A stretch of 8,284 bases of DNA from Planctomycetaceae bacterium (lineage in GTDB: Bacteria; Planctomycetota; Planctomycetia; Pirellulales; Thermoguttaceae). The position numbers and the translations under genes are program-made. Each line of letters opens with the position of its first letter. The first letter of the stretch is position 1. Under the pieces are notes generated by a model. That model ran no database searches. It had not been told where the DNA came from and saw only the letters and a program-made list of their open reading frames with translations. The stretch lies in the NCBI GenBank assembly GCA_015062085.1, contig SUVI01000157.1, positions 1 to 8,284 on the forward strand, in the 5' to 3' direction. Of the stretch, positions 6,564-8,284 are shown one piece after another.

Positions 6564-6592
6564 AGTATAGCACAGAGAATGCCGCAATGCAA
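6564..6592 (-). promoter_or_regulatory. Extended -10 promoter of the TerD-family gene
   Basis: On the minus strand TTGCAT (6592-6587) is followed after exactly 17 bases by TATACT (6569-6564), preceded by TGC, giving an extended -10 element. Transcription should start near 6557, about 42 bases before the chosen ATG. This supports 6515 rather than 6554 or 6617 as the start. Confidence 0.65.
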
Positions 6593-6617
6593 GAGCTATC
6601 CGACGCTTAAAATACAA

Positions 6618-6831
6618 AAGCAGAGGAATTTATCCAAAAAAACAAGAAAACGCTCATTTTCCCAATTCCGCATATCCTGAATTTGTCGGAATTAAGTAAA
6701 GCGGCCGAAAAGATATGCCGATCACTGTTTCATAAAACAGGATCATTTGATTTTCAATTTCACCTCGATCCATTTTTGGTTCGACAAAACAGACCTCACA
6801 CGCTTTTCAGTACCTTTATTTTCAGTTTTGA
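6618..6831. other. Intergenic region between the divergent TerD and DUF2752 genes
   Basis: No gene is recognisable. Short hairpins are present: AATTCCG (6664-6670) with CGGAATT (6687-6693), and CTGTTT/AAACAG with a four-base loop around 6726-6741. No convincing promoter for the rightward DUF2752 gene was found. Confidence 0.4.
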
Positions 6832-6840
6832 GTGCCGCAC

Positions 6841-7242
6841 ATGAAAAGGATGGATAGAGATGGCTCTCCCAAAGAACGTCTGCTGAAGATCACAGCACTT
6901 CTCTTTTTTTGCGTTTTTGCTGCGTGGGTATACTTCCACAAACCCGGCGAAAGCCAGCTTCTGCCCAAATGCATTTTTTACCAGGTCACGCATCTTTATT
7001 GTCCCGGTTGTGGATTCACTCGGGCACTTTATTGCGTCTTGCATGGTGATTTCTGGACTGCATTCCGGTGTAATGCCATGATTTTTCCGCTCATTCTTGC
7101 AGCACTGTGTATCGAACTGCGTCCCCGACTCGCTGCAAAGAATCATGTCGTCGTCCCGATCCTTATCCTGATCCTTATATGGTGGCTCATCCGCAATATT
7201 CCACTTTATCCGTTTACTCTCCTGATCCCTCCGGCACTGTGA
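6841..7242 (+). CDS. DUF2752 membrane protein
   Basis: The ATG at 6841 gives 133 residues; a GTG at 6832 and an ATG at 6850 are in frame and no Shine-Dalgarno decides between them. The protein has a hydrophobic segment at about 16-31, the family signature YCPGCGFTRALYCVLHGDFW (53-72), a second hydrophobic segment at about 80-92 and a third at 103-121. It ends with RNIPLYPFTLLIPPAL. The CPGCG..R core and the C-terminal 'RNIP.YPF.LL.P' are characteristic of DUF2752, small integral membrane proteins of unknown function. In other bacteria such genes are often close to CD225/dispanin-domain genes (from memory, not checked), and that is the case here: the next gene downstream is a zinc-ribbon/CD225 protein, although with its own promoter. 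The paired cysteines (54, 57) could bind metal or form a disulfide. Confidence 0.85.
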   Translation: MKRMDRDGSPKERLLKITALLFFCVFAAWVYFHKPGESQLLPKCIFYQVTHLYCPGCGFTRALYCVLHGDFWTAFRCNAMIFPLILAALCIELRPRLAAKNHVVVPILILILIWWLIRNIPLYPFTLLIPPAL

Positions 7243-7280
7243 GTTTTCGCCGTGAAAAACTGTAAGCCCTCTTTCTTTTC
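7242..7280 (+). terminator. Possible weak terminator after the DUF2752 gene
   Basis: AGTTTTC pairs with GAAAAACT (one-base bulge) around a GCCGT loop immediately after the stop. A T/C-rich stretch follows at 7269-7279. The stem is AT-rich and the T-run is interrupted, so this is only suggestive. Confidence 0.3.
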
Positions 7281-7329
7281 TCATTTGCTGAAAAAATCCC
7301 TTAAATTTTCAAAAAAAAGAAAAAAACGC

Positions 7330-7357
7330 TTGACTTTCTGTCGATGCCAACTATAAT
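7330..7357 (+). promoter_or_regulatory. Sigma-70-type promoter of the zinc-ribbon/CD225 gene
   Basis: TTGACT at 7330-7335 and a perfect TATAAT at 7352-7357 are separated by 16 bases. Transcription would start near 7364, leaving a leader of about 50 bases with AAAGGAG at 7402-7408 before the ATG at 7417. This is the best housekeeping promoter match in the window. Confidence 0.8.
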
Positions 7358-7416
7358 CGATATGATAGATTTCATTGTATAGAGAATAATTTGTCAACTT
7401 GAAAGGAGAATGACCC

Positions 7417-7791
7417 ATGTTTTGTACCAATTGCGGCGCACAAATTCAAGGACAGTTCTGTCCCCTGTGCGGTACTCCGGCCGGCAATTTAGCCCCAAAT
7501 GCAAACACTCCCGTTCCGCCTCCGGTCGCTTCACCGCTCTTCTGGTCCATCCTCTGCACCATTTGCTGCTGTTTTCCATTCGGTATCGTTTCTATCGTAT
7601 ACGCCGCTAAAGTCAACTCTCTTGCAGCTGTCGGAGCTTACCTGCAGGCAAAAGAAGCCGCAGATAAAGCGAAAATGTGGGCATGGCTTGCTTTCGGTGT
7701 CGGCATGATCATCAATCTTCTATACCTTGCGATCAATGTTATGACGGTGATCGCCGCAGAGCAGGAGGCCAGCAGTACGTTTTTAATCTAA
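7417..7791 (+). CDS. Zinc-ribbon plus CD225/dispanin (IFITM-like) membrane protein
   Basis: The ATG at 7417 follows AAAGGAG and gives 124 residues. An N-terminal zinc ribbon has CTNC (3-6) and CPLC (15-18). A flexible Pro/Asn/Ala linker covers about 22-40. The CD225 domain then starts with LFWSILCTICCCFPFGIVSI (41-60), has YAAKVN (62-67) in the intracellular loop, the amphipathic stretch AYLQAKEAADKAKMWAWL (74-91), and a second membrane helix at about 90-112. This W...CC.P.GI..I.YA.KV order is that of dispanins, whose animal members (IFITMs) change membrane stiffness and block virus fusion; bacterial functions are not established. The clustered cysteines (47, 50-52) could be metal-binding or lipid-modified, which is inference. 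The gene lies 174 bases downstream of DUF2752 and has its own strong promoter. Confidence 0.88.
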   Translation: MFCTNCGAQIQGQFCPLCGTPAGNLAPNANTPVPPPVASPLFWSILCTICCCFPFGIVSIVYAAKVNSLAAVGAYLQAKEAADKAKMWAWLAFGVGMIINLLYLAINVMTVIAAEQEASSTFLI

Positions 7792-7869
7792 CTGTACGAG
7801 ATTCTCGGCCTGACAAAAAACTTCTGGATCCTCATCCTGTCTCACTTTTTATTTCGGTCAGGACGGATC
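7792..7869 (+). other. Spacer downstream of the CD225 gene
   Basis: CCTGAC (about 7809-7814) can pair with GTCAGG (about 7857-7862) across a long loop, giving at best a weak stem. No clear plus-strand terminator with a T-run is seen, so the CD225 transcript may end at the convergent hairpin just beyond. Confidence 0.25.
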
Positions 7870-7908
7870 AAAAAAAAACGGAAGTCCCATTTTCCTCCGG
7901 GACTTCCG
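7870..7908 (-). terminator. Rho-independent terminator of the ferredoxin-domain gene
   Basis: CGGAAGTCCC (7879-7888) and GGGACTTCCG (7899-7908) form a perfect 10-bp GC-rich stem with a 10-base loop. On the minus strand it is followed by nine T residues (7878-7870). It starts 24 bases after the stop codon of the minus-strand ferredoxin gene. The same stem could also stop the convergent CD225 transcript, but it lacks T residues in that direction. Confidence 0.93.
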
Positions 7909-7932
7909 AATGACTCTATAGGTCGTCAGCAA

Positions 7933-8284
7933 TCAGAAGAGCCAGTCTTCCACGTTTTCGGTTTCCTTCTGGACTTCTTCCGCAGAGATGACTTCTGCTT
8001 CCTTGAACTCTTCTCGACGGCCTTGCTGCGGGCAGCCTTCGATGTAGATCGCCTTGTACGGACGGGCTGGGCAGATCGATTCGCACCCGCCGCAGCCGAT
8101 GCAGATGCTCTCGTCGATCTGCGGGATCGTCAGTCCCTTTTCCGGACCGATACCGCGTGACGGGTCACTGTACGGAACCATCGAAACCGCCTTCGTCGGG
8201 CAGTGTTCATCACACGCACCGCAGAAAGTACCGTCGACCGGGACGACGCAGTTTTCCTTCACGAAAACGACTTTTCCCATCTGG
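7933..8284 (-). CDS. 4Fe-4S dicluster ferredoxin-domain protein, C-terminal part (probably cut by window end)
   Basis: The frame runs from the window edge to a TGA at 7935-7933. An ATG at 8280 would give 115 residues, but the frame stays open beyond it and no ribosome site is visible, so the protein probably continues upstream. Counting from that Met, the first cluster motif is C11, C20, C23, C27-Pro (CGACDEHCP) with an unusually long eight-residue first gap; the second is C60, C63, C66, C70-Pro (CIGCGGCESICP). This is a 2x[4Fe-4S] ferredoxin fold for electron transfer. The closing arrangement (KVVFVKENC..., then 'CIGCGGCESICP.RP..AIY.EG', then an acidic tail) resembles the C-terminus of large NapH/MauN-like membrane ferredoxins of anaerobic bacteria such as Bacteroidota, usually around 500 residues. 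That longer identity is inference. Confidence 0.8.
   Translation of the reverse strand, partial: QMGKVVFVKENCVVPVDGTFCGACDEHCPTKAVSMVPYSDPSRGIGPEKGLTIPQIDESICIGCGGCESICPARPYKAIYIEGCPQQGRREEFKEAEVISAEEVQKETENVEDWLF

Overview
The window reads as a piece of chromosome from a moderately GC-rich, probably anaerobic or host-associated member of the Planctomycetota/Verrucomicrobiota/Lentisphaerota group; a gut- or rumen-type planctomycete is my best guess, at moderate confidence. The clues are two consecutive Gfo/Idh/MocA oxidoreductases of the 'bacterial-type C-terminal domain' kind (one with a twin-arginine leader), a secreted DUF6807 (PmoA-family) protein, a prepilin-peptidase-like membrane protein, and anaerobe-type iron-sulfur genes (a NifU-like scaffold with a GGGtGRT protein, and a 2x[4Fe-4S] ferredoxin module). 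No rRNA, tRNA, CRISPR array, insertion sequence or replication origin was recognised.

Layout. Positions 1-2942 on the plus strand hold the 3' end of one Gfo/Idh/MocA gene, a 335-base gap with a strong inverted repeat and a tandem repeat, then a two-gene unit of Tat-exported Gfo/Idh/MocA oxidoreductase and secreted DUF6807 protein. This unit is probably for processing of a sugar or sugar derivative. A long hairpin at 2968-3048 separates it from convergent minus-strand genes: a prepilin-peptidase-like protein without visible catalytic aspartates (3068-3742), a GGGtGRT protein (3859-4857) and a NifU-like scaffold (4931-5623). The last two form an operon transcribed nifU-like first and ending in a clear rho-independent terminator at 3771-3808. 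After a gap of about 300 bases comes a lone minus-strand TerD-family protein (5922-6515) with a good extended -10 promoter. The plus strand then carries a DUF2752 membrane protein (6841-7242) and a zinc-ribbon/CD225 (dispanin, IFITM-like) membrane protein (7417-7791), the latter with a near-consensus sigma-70 promoter. The window ends inside a minus-strand ferredoxin-domain protein (7933 to beyond 8284) with a textbook terminator at 7870-7908.

How it fits together. The left third looks like carbohydrate catabolism. The middle is a conserved but functionally obscure Fe-S/GGGtGRT pair. The right third (TerD, DUF2752, CD225) is a cluster of small envelope- or stress-type proteins with visibly lower GC than the GGGtGRT/NifU-like operon. 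The items most worth a second look are the GGGtGRT/NifU-like pair, the prepilin peptidase homologue without catalytic aspartates downstream of a terminator, and the DUF2752/CD225/TerD cluster.
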